A stretch of DNA of 64,000 bases, from contig OX638368.1 in assembly GCA_951812925.1 (NCBI GenBank), positions 151,080,492-151,144,491 on the forward strand. The letters are read 5' to 3'. The notes below the pieces were generated by a model. The model did not search any database, had not been told where the DNA came from, and saw only the letters and a list, made by a program, of their open reading frames with translations. Shown piece by piece: positions 45,735-58,338 of this stretch (its first letter is position 1; every line of letters begins with the position of its first letter). A program made the translations under genes and the position numbers. This stretch comes from Calliopum simillimum (Eukaryota; Arthropoda; Insecta; Diptera; Lauxaniidae).

Positions 45735-46213
45735 TAATTTTCAAATCAAGTTTAACCGATCACGCCCATTTTTAATCCCAGATAGCCTAGTAATATTGTT
45801 TTCATCTGTACCAAATTTCATGCGTCTAGCCTTATCTGTTTGTTTACAGATGGGCCAATCACGACTCAGCAGGGCTATCAAGGTTCAACATACAATACTG
45901 AAAAATTTATTTTCGCCATTTGGAGCCGATTGACGACCGTTTGTCACGACTTTGTACATAACGGCCATCCAATAAATATAATAAAATGAAAAATCTTTCA
46001 TTTTTCATATGTAGATTGAGGATATTGCATTTCACAAAATCAATTGCTGTAGATAGTGAATTTCTTTAAATGGAAAAAAGTAGCTCTGGAAGCAAATTTT
46101 TCGTGTGGAATTAATATCGTAGATGCCATTTGTCTCAATGAAGGTTTTACCATCAAAAACTAATTTTCGTGAAAATTGTAGATAGAGGGTATTGAATATA
46201 AGCCGTCGATATA

Positions 46214-48074
46214 AGCTTTTTTTTTTCTTAAGATTTTTGGAAAAATTAATTTTTATGATTTTTCAAAATATGGCCGTCATTTCGTCTTATAATTTATATG
46301 GGAAATATTGTTTTTTTGCATACCTGGTATTTTCAGAGCAATGGAATTTATTTTGAAAAATTTGAGATTGTTAAGGTCATTAAGTCTTGAGCGTGCGAGC
46401 TACCAAAAACATTCTTATTTTCAAAGGCTACATCTTTTTCTACAGAGAAACGTGTGTAGAACAAAACTTGTGGTTCACATTTTACTTTTAGGCTTTTATT
46501 TTCAAGATTTTGTACTCTAAATTGGCAGCACTAAATTCAATTTAAAAAAAAAAATTGTCAATGGGATTTTGAAAAGTATTTCGAATTTGAAATCAGCATA
46601 AATTTCTAAAGTAATTGAAATGTCTTTCATGAAAATCCTATAAAAAATACTTGTTTGCCTTATATCGCACGCATTCGCATTGTAGTTATTGCTTACATTA
46701 CATATAAAATAACTTCAAAACTTATTCTCAAATGAATATTGTTATTTTTCGAAGAAACTTCAAATTAAACTGAAGAAAAAGTACAAAGTTAATATAATTA
46801 ATTTACAACTCATAAAATAAATACAAGCATCAGTTTAGAGATCATTTTCAGTTAAACACTAAATAAGTAACGATCAACCGCAGCGGAGGTCATAAGTTTA
46901 ATGTGATCTTAAAGCCAAAATTAATGTAAAATGCCTCTGGATATCCCTATAACGTCTAATAGAAAGAGAAAAATTATCATTTTCAGTAACAAATTATAGT
47001 TAAAACCACATAAAATCCAATAATATTTATCACATATCATTTTTTTTATTGCATACAACAACCCACCTAAGCAAGAACGCAAACGACTCCTATGCCACCC
47101 ACCAAAATTGTAAAAAAAAGATCCCCTCTTCAAAAATTCATACAAATTTTCCAAAAACCAAATTAGATCAAACAGAGCTATAAGAAACAACTGGAACAGT
47201 GGAAAGAAAAGTGTCAGTCATGTAAACAGAATGTGAACATATGTTACAATTATCACAAAATAGTGGACGATCTCCCCTAAATGAAACCTAAAGTAACATA
47301 AAGTAGAAAAATGTTGCATCATGGCATGTTGCTGCTGCTGCTGCTGTTTCAGTTGTTGTTGCATTTAAACTTTGAACTACGCCGAAAATATATTTTTCAT
47401 TTAAAGCGCATTGTATTTTTAAACAGAAAAGAAAAATTAAAATTTTGAAATTCAGTTGAAATTTTGATTAAAAAAACAACAAAAGCGCACATTTTTTGAG
47501 GAGCAACTGCAGCGGTTGGGGAAGTTTGTGCAGCGTGCGCGCGTTAAGGGCATCTAGTGCCAGTCGAAAAATGTTGCGTTAATCTACACTTGTTATGCCA
47601 CTGTTGTTGGCGTTATAAGATAAAGCTGATGATAATGATGACGACGACGCTGTTGTTGATGTATGTTGTGCAACATATTGCTGCGTTCGTCTTACTTAGT
47701 TCTGTACTTTGGCATTTGTATGTATGTATTTGCCTGTGTCACTGCATTTTGTGTGATAAACAGCGTCATTATGATTGACAGCTAAGTGCCCCATATATTT
47801 CCGCTGTCATTTGACAAATTGTGTAAAGTTAAACTTTTAATAAAAATATTTATAATTCATCATTAGGATGTACATAAGTAGTTGGTGTTGTGACTTGGTT
47901 AATCACAATTTGTTCAAATTATGTTTATGACGGAAGCAATTTACTTAGTAAATATAATATTATTATCCCATATAATCTACTTATAATCAAACTAGCATTT
48001 CCCGTAGTGCATTGCTTCAACTAGTCTTGTACAGGGGGCGAGGCATCACCAATTTTTCTAAAGCATGTTATTTT
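46214..48074. other. large intron, middle part
   Basis: AT-rich with no recognised gene. A short CTG run occurs near 47331. Short open frames lack any domain. Confidence 0.45.
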
Positions 48075-48350
48075 ACTAAATCTCATCAATATGCATTAAA
48101 TAGTTGCAGAGATATGACGAATTTTCTTTTTGTTCGCGTGACACCGCCGATTTTTTAGTAAATATTAAAATACATAGTTAAATAGTTTCAGAGGCATGAT
48201 GAATTTTTATTTTTTTTTTTTTTTTTTTGGAGCTTAGCAACGTGTATTTTTCCGTTGATCGTACTCTTTGCGTACGTACCAAATCTCATCCATGTACGTT
48301 AAATAGTTTCGGAGATATGATGAATTTATTTTTTAGGGGGCGTGCGCTGC
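48075..48350. repeat. three direct copies of an ATGATGAATTT unit
   Basis: A unit like TTAAATAGTTTCGGAGATATGATGAATTT occurs three times (near 48096, 48178 and 48298), preceded in two copies by AAATCTCATC. Copies are decayed and unevenly spaced. Confidence 0.6.
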
Positions 48351-51300
48351 CTCAAAAACTTGTTTTGGTTTTTGATTTTAGTCTAAAACGAAAATGTGTA
48401 CTACATTTCGGCTAAACCCCAGAGGGTGAAACCAAATCTCTTTGGGCTAGGCATAGAATGACTCATCTGTAAAGTTGACATAATTTTCGATTTCTTTATT
48501 TCCTTATTTTACATAAAACTTCCCTTTATACCAGTGAAAATATAAAACTATGCTTTCGTGATCAACCTTTGCAAGAACAATGACCTTAATTGAGTATCAA
48601 TAGATTAAAACAAAGATATACATACATATATAATTCTACTCACTCGCATGCCTAACGATTTTAAAGCCAATTTAAAAACTGTTTTAATTTGTTTGAGCAA
48701 AAAACGCCAAAAATGATACACAACAATTAATTGACATACATAAATTAAGCATTCCACCAAAATGTTGCGTAGGTTCTTGTTGCCAAATTGATCATGTTAA
48801 CGATTGAAAATCAAAAGAAGAAGCATTAAAACAACAAACAAAAAGACCATTCAAACTGTCGCCGCTAACAGATGGTTTATCATCATTATCATCAAACAGT
48901 AACGACAACAACAACAACAACAACAACAATATACATTAAATATTCCGGCATTCAACAAAATTGGGTCAAATTTGGCAAATTCAAAGCAAAACAAAAAGGA
49001 ACAACGGGAAGACTCCATGCTGTAGTGACCGGCCGCCAAAAGAATCTTGTCCCATTTTTTTGTTTCTGCGTTATCTGCACAGAATTAAAATTTCTTCTTT
49101 CAACATTGATCAAAGTGCTCGAGTTTTTCCTTACATACCCTACCTTTTTGATATGGGAATCTTTGGTATTGCATTTACTTTGGAAATATCTCTGATGCGA
49201 AAGTACTTAAAACTTAGAAGGTTTCTTTTGGAAAAGTTCATGTTATACTTATATGTATCAATAAAAAATACAAAATAATATTCATCGCGGTAAGTAATAT
49301 TTTCGGAAGTGAAATCCACAGAAACGATAGTGGTCCTGAAATTTAAGGCAGTTTTTTCAAAAAATTCACTAAAGCTCTTTCTTTTTATAAAAAAGTCACA
49401 CTATTGATTGTGACACTTATGACATTTTGCTTTTATTTCACGTAATTTTGCAGGAAAAAATTATGGTTTAACATTGCGATCAAATGCATTTAAAAGAGTA
49501 TTTAAAATCAATAAACATTTTATTTTTACTAGAAATCAAAATTACACACTTACCATTTTTATAACGTGACACTTATGACAATGATAAAATAAATAGGTGC
49601 AATAAAAATTTAAATTCAATACTTTCTGTTGAAATATTCTCTATTCAATAATCGTACGTCAATATACAAACACAGCATATTCTTGCCTTAGTGTAATTCG
49701 TATCCTGGTCGAAGATTAGAGTTACACCATTCCTCCTAGGTAATGTTTAACGATATTCGAAATACCTACAAACTAGCTTTGAATATATAAACTGCAAACG
49801 CCATTAATATATTAGAGCTCTAACATTATTTTTTGTTGGAAAAGTACGGTACATTATATAGCAGACATGATCGTTTAAAATGTTTTTGCTCCTTTTCCGA
49901 ATAAATATTGATTTTATCTTCCTTTTTACGATTTTTGGATTTTAAGAAGTTGCGCTGATTCTACATCAAGGCAGACAAAGACACGACATATTAAACTGAC
50001 TGAATGATTTAATATCACTTTCTTTTGTATTAAAAAAAACCGTTCGAACAATGAAGAATTGGTCCTACGTGAATTGGTTCGTGCTCTAATTTCTTTCTGC
50101 GCTATAAATTTTCAACGCTCTCCTGTGTCAATTTGCTATCATGAAGGTAAGAACTGTCAAGTGGGTTTCACCCTTTAATAATGGTTTCTTATGACAGTGT
50201 TTATTTTTTTGCTCTTACTCGATCTCATTGCTTTGTTTCTGTATTGTTCTTAACGTGCTCGCTCATAAACGATGGGTTTGGCAACAATTTAAGCACTTTG
50301 ATTTGATAATTATAATCAACGTGCGCATGCGTGACCACCAGGGAGAGTGAAACCAATTGTTAACTTTTGCTTAAGATGAATGTGCAGATAAAAAGAAAAC
50401 ACAAAGTTTTTTCAAGGATGGGACTTTTTTCGTTGGCAACATGATTTCATTGACTGGGTCAAATCGATTTGTTTATTTGTTACGCTTGTCCAGATATTGT
50501 TGACTGAGTTTGTTAAGTGTTCTTTTGTGGTGTCGCCTTTATAGTGCATGGTTTTCTTAACTTTATTTAGTAATTGGGTTGCAATGTCAGTTTATATTTG
50601 AACTTTTGTTCAATATTACTTATGTTTGGTAACGAAAACTGAAAAATTATAAAAATCCAAAAATAATTTTGAAAAATCGAACGTGCTGAAAACAGAATCA
50701 GAAATTATGGCAAGATCGTAAAATAAAGTGCCTTAATAACACTTTTCTGAACACTCAAAATACGCAAAAAATATTTTATGAAAAAAAGAAATCTGACCAA
50801 ACTATTGAAAAATATGGTTTAAATAGACAATATTGTTTTTCGTTCTATTTGTATAAAATGTTCAAATTGAAATATCTCAAAAACCAGAGCTTAACTGTAA
50901 AAATTATTATGATTTCTAAGCTCATCGTATTTAAATTGTGTTTAGCACTAAGTTTTAGAAAACAGTTATATTAAGGTAAAAGAGGTAAACACCCTATGCC
51001 ACTCAATTGAAACTACTGCAAATCTAAACACCGTGAGATGAATTCAGCATGTAGTGAAAATCAACGTCAGGAAACGACAAAAAAGTTCATGAATAACGTA
51101 CAGATTATTCTACTGTTGCATTGTCATTAAATTTTATGACAATTGGAAAGTTCTTAAGCTAAAAGTGCATACATCCCGCAAAAAACAAAACTGCTTGGAG
51201 ATTTTTCTCGAATGTTCTAGTCATCAGCAGTAGATGGTGTTATAGCAAATACGCAATTAAAAATTTTTAACCACAGGCAAAATTATTTTAACAAGCCCAA

Positions 51301-52249
51301 AACACGCAAGCGTGATCTATGGACAACAAGCAACAAAACTCAGTGATGCCCAATGGCTAAGAGCTCATTAAAAAAAAGTCAACCGATAAAAATCTGCAAC
51401 AACTGTTGTTGTATGTAGTTGTAAACATTTTTATATCTTTTTCTTTTTGCAATGAATGACACTGTTGTATTTGTTGCAATTATGTATGCCAGTCAGAATT
51501 CTTGGATCTGGTCGATTACAATTTTTAATGAGGAAACCCTTAACAACAAAAAATGAAGAGTGAAGTGTACAAAAATGTAACTGAATTGCGGCAACAAGTG
51601 ATTTATCTGCTCAAATAAACCCAATAAAAGAAGGAAAAATACTTCTGCGTGATATACGTGATGTGCTTTAAGCAACAACTGAATATTGAGGCCCTAAGGA
51701 ACTGATTTTTCACCCAAAAAAACGAACCTGCTATACACATAAAATTGTCATTGATCAAGACGAATGTGAGCGCGCATTTACTCTTATACCTTTTTTTTTT
51801 TTTTGTTGGAAAAGCCGTGTTCGATTGCAAGGACACCCGCTCACAAGCTAAAATTTTGATAATATCAGCAAAGGAACTTTAAAAGATATCAAAAACTTGT
51901 AAACATAGACAGAAGGTTATAGCGAATCGGGGTTGCCAAGCAAAAAACATATGATAAATACAAAAATTAAAAAATCTTTTTAGACGATACTACAAAATTC
52001 TAAGTAGACTTTGTTATAAAAATGAAAAAACTTCGGTCGCAGAGTTCAAAACTTAATAATTTCTATCTACAAGAAACATTAGGATTTGCTGATCCGTAAA
52101 ATCTAAAATTTCAAACTTCATTTGACTTCTAAACACAATTCTATCTCCTTTGTGATTACGAGGGACTGTTATATCTTATCCTTGATAAGAAATTTTTTTT
52201 AGTTTCCTAAACAGTTACCGAACAAAAACCTTCTTCAGCAGCTAAATTT
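48351..52249. other. large intron, middle part
   Basis: AT-rich. GTGACACTTATGACA occurs twice (about 49409 and 49566). A short (ACA)n run lies near 48905. No gene recognised. Confidence 0.45.
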
Positions 52250-53325
52250 TGACTTATCATGCATAAGTAAATCATTAAAAATTTTAAAAAAATGTTTTAA
52301 GGCTGTTAAGTGGCAACTTATCACTGATGAATAAATCTTTGATAATTTCCACGCCAAAATCATTTTTAAGCTTCTGAGTTGTAGGGTTAATTGAGTTGTA
52401 ACTTATCACTGATAAGTAAATCATTCGAAAATTCTTAAATAGTTTTCTAAAATAGTTTTTTAAGCTGCAAAGTGTTTACAAATCACTGATAAGTACATCA
52501 TGGACAATGTCCATTGGACATTTCCATACCAAAATCCTTGTTAAGCTGCTAAGTGGTAAGCTATCACTAGTAAGTAAAGTATTGTAAAATTCTAAAATGG
52601 GTTTCTAACAAAATCTTTTCATAGCTGCTAAGTGATAACTTATCAATGATGAGTAAAGCTTTTCTAATGTTTATCCCAAAACTATTTCTTAAGCTGGGAA
52701 GTGTTAAAAAGTCATTGAAAATTTTTAAAATATTTTCCGAAAGAGTTTTTTAAATTGCTAAGTGTTATTTTATCACTGATGAGTGAATATTTGGCAATTT
52801 CTACAGTAAACATTTTTTAAACTTTAAAGTGTTTACTTATCACTGATGAATAGATCTTAGCATTTTTGTACAAAAAAAATATTTTTAAGCTGCTAAGTGT
52901 TAACTTATCACTGATAAGTACATCAGTGTAGCATTGGAAATTTTCAAATCAAATCCTTTTAAAGATATGTGGTAACTTATCACTGATGAGTTAATCACAT
53001 AAATCCTTTATAAGCTGCTATGCTGTTCGCTTATCACTGATAAGTAGGCCACTAAAAATTCCTAATATAGTTTTTCATAAAAATCCTTTATAACTGCTAA
53101 CGGTAAAGTTATCAGTTAAAAGTAAATCATAGCGGATTTTTAAATAATTTTTAAATTAAAACGCTTTTAAGGTATTGAGTATCACTGATAAGTAAATAAT
53201 TGGAAATGTCAAAAATAACTAACAACAATATTCGTTTAAAGCAAAAGTGTTAACTTATCACTGATAATTAAAGCTTTGCTAATTTCTGCAAAGTGATAAC
53301 TGTTCACTGTTAAGTAAATTAACTC
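52250..53325. repeat. diverged satellite with a conserved 17-bp palindrome
   Basis: About 15 copies of a unit roughly 55-95 bases long, each with AAGCTGCTAAGTGTTAACTT or a relic, then a core ACTTATCACTGATAAGT, then AAATCATT and A/T-rich filler. The core is a perfect 8+1+8 palindrome in the best copies (near 52403, 52904, 53030). The others keep most of it although the filler has diverged and changed length. Core copies lie near 52252, 52310, 52403, 52473, 52560, 52637, 52771, 52838, 52904, 52975, 53030, 53118, 53180, 53253 and 53298. Confidence 0.85.
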
Positions 53326-54929
53326 CGAACATACGTAAAAATTAGCAAAATTTAGATTACCTGGCAATCATATCCAATATGCATACATTTTTACAGTGGA
53401 CATGTTGCTGACATGCCGTTGTTGCTGTCGGTGTAAGTTCGTTACGCCAATTGCATTTACAATAACAAGTCGTCTTTTTGTTTTTGTTGCTGTTGTGCAT
53501 TTGCAATTGACAATTTTTGTAAAATTCATTTCTGCAACCAAGTTAAAAATCCTGCAAAAGTAAAGGGAAACAAAAAAGAGGAAAAAACACACTTTTTTTT
53601 TTTGAAACGGAAATTGATTTAAATGATTTATTGGCAACATTGCTGTAGTTGCAAGTTGGCAACAGCATAACGCGCGCTACAAAAAAAAAGCCTCAACCAG
53701 CGCGCGAGCCATTGAATGTTAGTTGGTCCCTGTTGTTGAATCCTCAGGGAAAACCATACGCATATTTCATTCAATGAAATTTTGCGTTCGTTCATTCGTA
53801 ATTCAAAAAGATGAAAAAAAAATGTCTAGTTAAAAATAAAAAAAGCACCGATTGGACAGTGTAGTCAAGTTTTTGTCTCGTAGTTGGTTGTCTTGGCTTG
53901 TTATTTTTGTTTAAACATTTTTTTTTTTCTTTTTTTTTTTTCTTTGAAACGCAATTTTCGCAATTGTTCTTCAATTTACGGATAGTGCCGTGCGTTTCGC
54001 TAGTGCTGCTGTTTATTCACTTTTGATTTTTATCATGTCCAACAGTTGGACATGCACTGAACGTAGTGACAATTGGCATAAATTCCACCATATATGGTAT
54101 GTCATGAATATCCTTTTTTTTCGTTCATTGGAAATGTTTCTGCTGGTTTTTTGCACAACGGTTAAGAGCAGGACTTAAGATAAATACATATTTGAAATTT
54201 AAAGCTTTTAATAATTTCAGTAGAATCGGATTAGCATCACATCAAATGATTTTTCATATTAATTTTCACATATTACTGGACACTGCGAAAATGATTTGCT
54301 TGAATCAAACAAATGTTTGTTTGTATTTATTAGGCCTTTGAAGTGTGCACTTAACCCATTTTTTGCCGCTCCAAATAAAAGTTCAAATCTTGAATTTAAA
54401 GTAATCTTTCTAAAGTAATTATGAACCAAAAAGCTCCGATCCGTTGTCCAAAGTTTTTTACCTGCTATACATAGTTTCGCCAAGTCAAACAATATATTGA
54501 ATATGCATAATTAGACATTATTAAGTGCACGATTTCTCGATTTGGATACGTTACAGCCCTTTATTTTGTCAGGTCAAAGTTCAAGAAAAAGTAGGGATGA
54601 TTGACAAGCTGCCTTGGTGTAGCCCTTAGAGGAGTAAAATATGAGGCCATTACCCATAATTTTTTTTTCCGCCTTAACATTTTTCCTGAACATACCCACC
54701 CCCAACCTCCTCTCCTTGGAGGGGCACAACTGCTCGCTTCCAGGGCTTACAGAGTGCCTCGGTGGAGAAGACTGTAAGATTGGAATGTATTTTCCCTCCC
54801 AACATTTTTCCAGAATATTCTTTACAGCGCACAGTGGGGCAAGGAGCTCTCATATGTGGCATCAAATAAACGGAGCTACGCACTGCAACCAAATTACATA
54901 TACATACTAAGGATGGATCACTTAAGCTT
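53326..54929. other. large intron, middle part
   Basis: AT-rich, several T-runs. The segment 54640-54900 is richer in C and G but has no domain or splice structure that I could support. Confidence 0.4.
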
Positions 54930-55370
54930 TCAACAAAATTTGGTCGAATTTGAACAAGAGGGCGTGGCACCTCCCATACAAGCCAAATCTTAAAAACTCT
55001 ATACTGATGGTACTATCTGAGATAATCATACCAAATTTCGCACACTTGCTACCAATAATGTAGGTAAACTCTGATAGGAAAATTTGCTAATTCGAATAAG
55101 AGGGCGTGGTACCACCCATACAAACAAAGTCTTACAAACTATACTGAGGGTACTATCTGAGATAATCAAACCAAATTTCGTACGCTTTTTACAAATAGTA
55201 TAGGTAAACTCTGGTAGCGAATTCGGACAAGAGGGCGTGGTACCTCCCATACAAGCAAAATCTTAAAAACTCTATATTGAGAGTGCTTTCTGAGATAATC
55301 GAAGCAAATTTGGTACAATTGCTACGAATAGTAAATGTCAGCTCTGATAGGAAATTAAGAGACACGCTTT
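54930..55370. repeat. tandem repeat, 131-142-bp unit
   Basis: About three units, each with AAGAGGGCGTGG(C/T)ACC(T/A)CCCATACAA, a CTTAAAAACTCTATA-like block, TATCTGAGATAATC and TAGGTAAACTCTGATAGG in the same order. GGCGTGG blocks start near 54961, 55103 and 55234. A stray copy of the first block is near 17415 in a natalisin intron, so the family is dispersed. Confidence 0.85.
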
Positions 55371-56347
55371 CAGGTATTTTGACCAATATTGGGACTTGAA
55401 ATGAGATCATTTCTTACTTAAGTGCTCGTGATGACCACCTGTCCTCTTTTCCATCTGTTTTAACAAAAAACCGAATTGGTGTTCAAAATTATCCTGTCCA
55501 GAACTATACATAATGTTTATAAGTTCTTGTCTCGTGACAAATAATAAGTTAGAGGCCATTTGTAAAACAAAATTAGAAATTTTGAATAATGTCGGCAATG
55601 CAAGAAAAAATATTTTATTTTAGGTTACGTTCTAAAAATCGATGTAAATTTTAAAGTAGCAAAAAGTAGCAAAATTTTCTTGTCGCTTCTAGAAGGCAAT
55701 ACTTAACGGAATATTTTTGAATCATTACTAATGCTTGGAAAGGCTTGGACCCCAATTAAATTATCTATTATATATTTAATTTCGTAAAATTTTTCTTCTC
55801 CATTTTATTTAACTTGCCTACCTAAATGTGTAAACATTTTTAAGAAAAAAAAACATGTTTATATACGGTTACATACCTGAAGATGAAAGCTCCATGGTCA
55901 AATAATATTAAATGTTAATAAACTTTAGCAAAAAACTGCTTTGATTGATATGGAAATAACTTATAAAAATTATTTCAGTCTACAAAGTTAAAGTTTGGCG
56001 TGCTGTAGTGATGATATGGGTTTGTTACAAGTCATTTGAAAAATGGCAAATAGTACGTTGGTTAATATTGTACTTAACCAATATAAAAGGATATTCTGAA
56101 ATAACATTTAATTTTTTTTGGTTTATCGCCAGGTATTGAGAGAATCTGCCCCACTGTGCAGCGGCAGAAAATGGGTTAAATTTTTTATGATAGATAATAA
56201 TAAACAGTGAGTCATTCGTAAGGGACTTTTATGCAAATTGTTAAGAATATAGACACATCAAGGACAATTTTGTTGCACTAAATTTACGTGATTCAAAACC
56301 TATTCGATTGGAATAAAAAGTGGCTTATATTAGATATGATTTATTCT
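55371..56347. other. large intron, middle part
   Basis: AT-rich with nothing recognised. Confidence 0.5.
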
Positions 56348-56654
56348 TTGCCAAACCAAACAAGATGTTTTTGATGGAATCCAATTTGGCTATAAATAGT
56401 GGTGTAATGCGGAATATTACTACCAATTATTTTTTCAAAATTTCAAAAAACTATGGAGACATGGGATTTTGGAGTTTTAAAGTCAGTTTTATTTGAGAAG
56501 CTTTATAGCTGACCTTAAAATTTCAAAACTGCATATCTCCTTCATTTTCTTAAAATATTGTAAAAAAAATTGGTACTAATATTCTGGATCCCACCACTAC
56601 TGTTTGTGTTAATTTATAGCTAAATCGGATTCCATCAAAAAAATATTGGTTTGA
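56348..56654. mobile_element. ~307-bp inverted-repeat element
   Basis: CCAAACCAA...TTTTTGATGGAATCC...TTGGCTATAAAT at the left is inverted at the right (56614-56654), and further inside AATATTACTACCAATT pairs with AATTGGTACTAATATT. Ends approximate; no coding capacity. Confidence 0.6.
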
Positions 56655-57685
56655 CCTGAAATTAATCATGTTATAAAATATATTTGTCATTTATACATAC
56701 ATACATATTTAATTGTCCCATATGAAAATTACATTTCATTTAAATAAAATTAAATCGCTTTCTCAGTGTAAGTAATGCGAAATATTTTAACTAGCAACTT
56801 GTCTGTCAAAAACACTTAAAAGTTCTAGCAACTTCTAACCCAATAGTTAAACTCTATAAAACCTAAAAAGTATAAAATTAAACCCTCCTTTTATCAAAAT
56901 GAGGCTATCACCATCATTTTAATAGAGAATTTTAAATAAAAACCGAAAGAAAATTAAGTTGAATTCTTTGTATTTTTATGATCAAGATTGTTTTTGTCCC
57001 TTTATTTCTATTAAATGATCGCTAATGATCCATGCCAGTGATCAGTTGTTCATTTTGTTATTGTTGTTGCTGTTGACATTTTGTGTGTTTAACAACATTT
57101 GAAAAATGACGTTGAAACATGACAACAGTCATCAATCGATTGCTGAAGCATCAATTTAAATGTCGTAAAACATTGGATGGAACAGTAATATCATAAAATG
57201 ATAACAAATTAAATGCATTTTTTCATTTATTTGATTATCGAATAAATAAATTAAAATAGTTTTACTATTAATAAATTGAATTTTCGGTTTTGTTGTTGTT
57301 TTATTGTTGTTGCTACTCTTTGTTAGTAATAAATAAACACCGCATGAATCCAATAAGAAATTCATAGCCCGACCACTAATTGTGGTAATAAAATGTGCAT
57401 CCCAATCAAATGGTAAGAAAATATGTAGGCATCAATATTTTCATTGATTGATTTAAGTTTTATCTTTTTTTTTCGATTTCCATAAACTTGTGGAATTTTA
57501 TATAAAACGTTCTAAAATAAAGATGATATATTAAATGATTCCATTAAAATTTTTATAGAATAGAATCGTGTTTCTTATAACAGGGGAAGAGTACCGGGTG
57601 TGGGTACCATATTGTTTTCGACTCATAACTTTTGACCAAATGAATATTATACAGACATATAAATATCAGTAGAATGCTAAGGACT
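56655..57685. other. large intron, middle part
   Basis: AT-rich with no recognised gene or repeat. Confidence 0.5.
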
Positions 57686-57689
57686 TTAA

Positions 57690-58334
57690 GGGGACATTCG
57701 CTTTTGTAATTGAAGCAAAAAACACTTTTTAAAAATTTTATTATGAAAAAACTATTATATTTTTTGAAAAAATTTCCTTTGGACATTGTTAAATATAGCA
57801 TAAAAAATTTTAAAATTTTTTTCTTTTATTTTTAGTTTCCCTTGGCTGCTGTAAAGGGCGTCATCCAAAAGTTACTTTTTAAACGGTAGGACATGTAGAC
57901 TTCCTGTAACAGCCTCTAAATTTCATCCTTTTTTATATTTTGAAATTTTTGTACGAATATTTATGAAAAATGCGAAAAAATTTAGGGACTTACCCTCAAA
58001 AAATGCCCCGTAAAAAAAAGAAGAGGGTATTTTTTAAAATTTTCAGAGGCTTATTGTTTAATATTTTTTAAGAATAATCGAATGCTTTTTGGTTTTTTAA
58101 AATCGGTCAGTAGATTCTAAGAAAAATGTCCTACCAGTTTGAAAAGTAACTTTTGGATGACGCCCTCTACAGCAGCCAAGGGAAACTAAAAATAAAAAAA
58201 AAAAATTTTTCATATTTTTTGGACAATATTTAACAATGTTCAAAAGAAATTTTGTCAATATATATAAAAGTTTTTTCATAATAAAATTTTTAAAACGTGT
58301 TTTTCTTTTTTCAATTACAAAAGCGAATGTCCCC
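57690..58334. mobile_element. 645-bp long-TIR element at TTAA
   Basis: TTAA stands at both ends (57686-57689, 58335-58338). The terminal inverted repeats start GGGGACATTCGCTTTTGTAA and extend about 205 bases. They include TTGGCTGCTGTA(A/G)AGGGCGT and CATCCAAAAGTTAC, and run in to GGTAGGACAT. Mismatches and small gaps are scattered. The TTAA target suggests a piggyBac-type mobiliser; a TA duplication (Tc1-type) inside TTAA cannot be excluded. No transposase. Confidence 0.75.
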
Positions 58335-58338
58335 TTAA

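Larger units (their letters stand above)
44302..46211. mobile_element. 1.9-kb TIR element with iterated GATAGAGG(A/G)TATTG
   Basis: Left end TATCGACGGCTTATATTCAA continues ...TACCCTCTATCTAC, about 35 bases, and is inverted at the right end (46175-46211) with no mismatch seen. TA lies outside both ends (44300-44301, 46212-46213). The subterminal motif GATAGAGG(A/G)TATTG or variants recurs at about 44493, 44542, 46014 and 46178. Two other elements (44929-45249, 45471-45734) sit inside. No transposase. Confidence 0.7.

Noticed and set aside
52250..53325. CRISPR-like array
   Set aside because: Unit spacing is irregular, repeats are diverged, spacers are related to one another, and the DNA is clearly eukaryotic.
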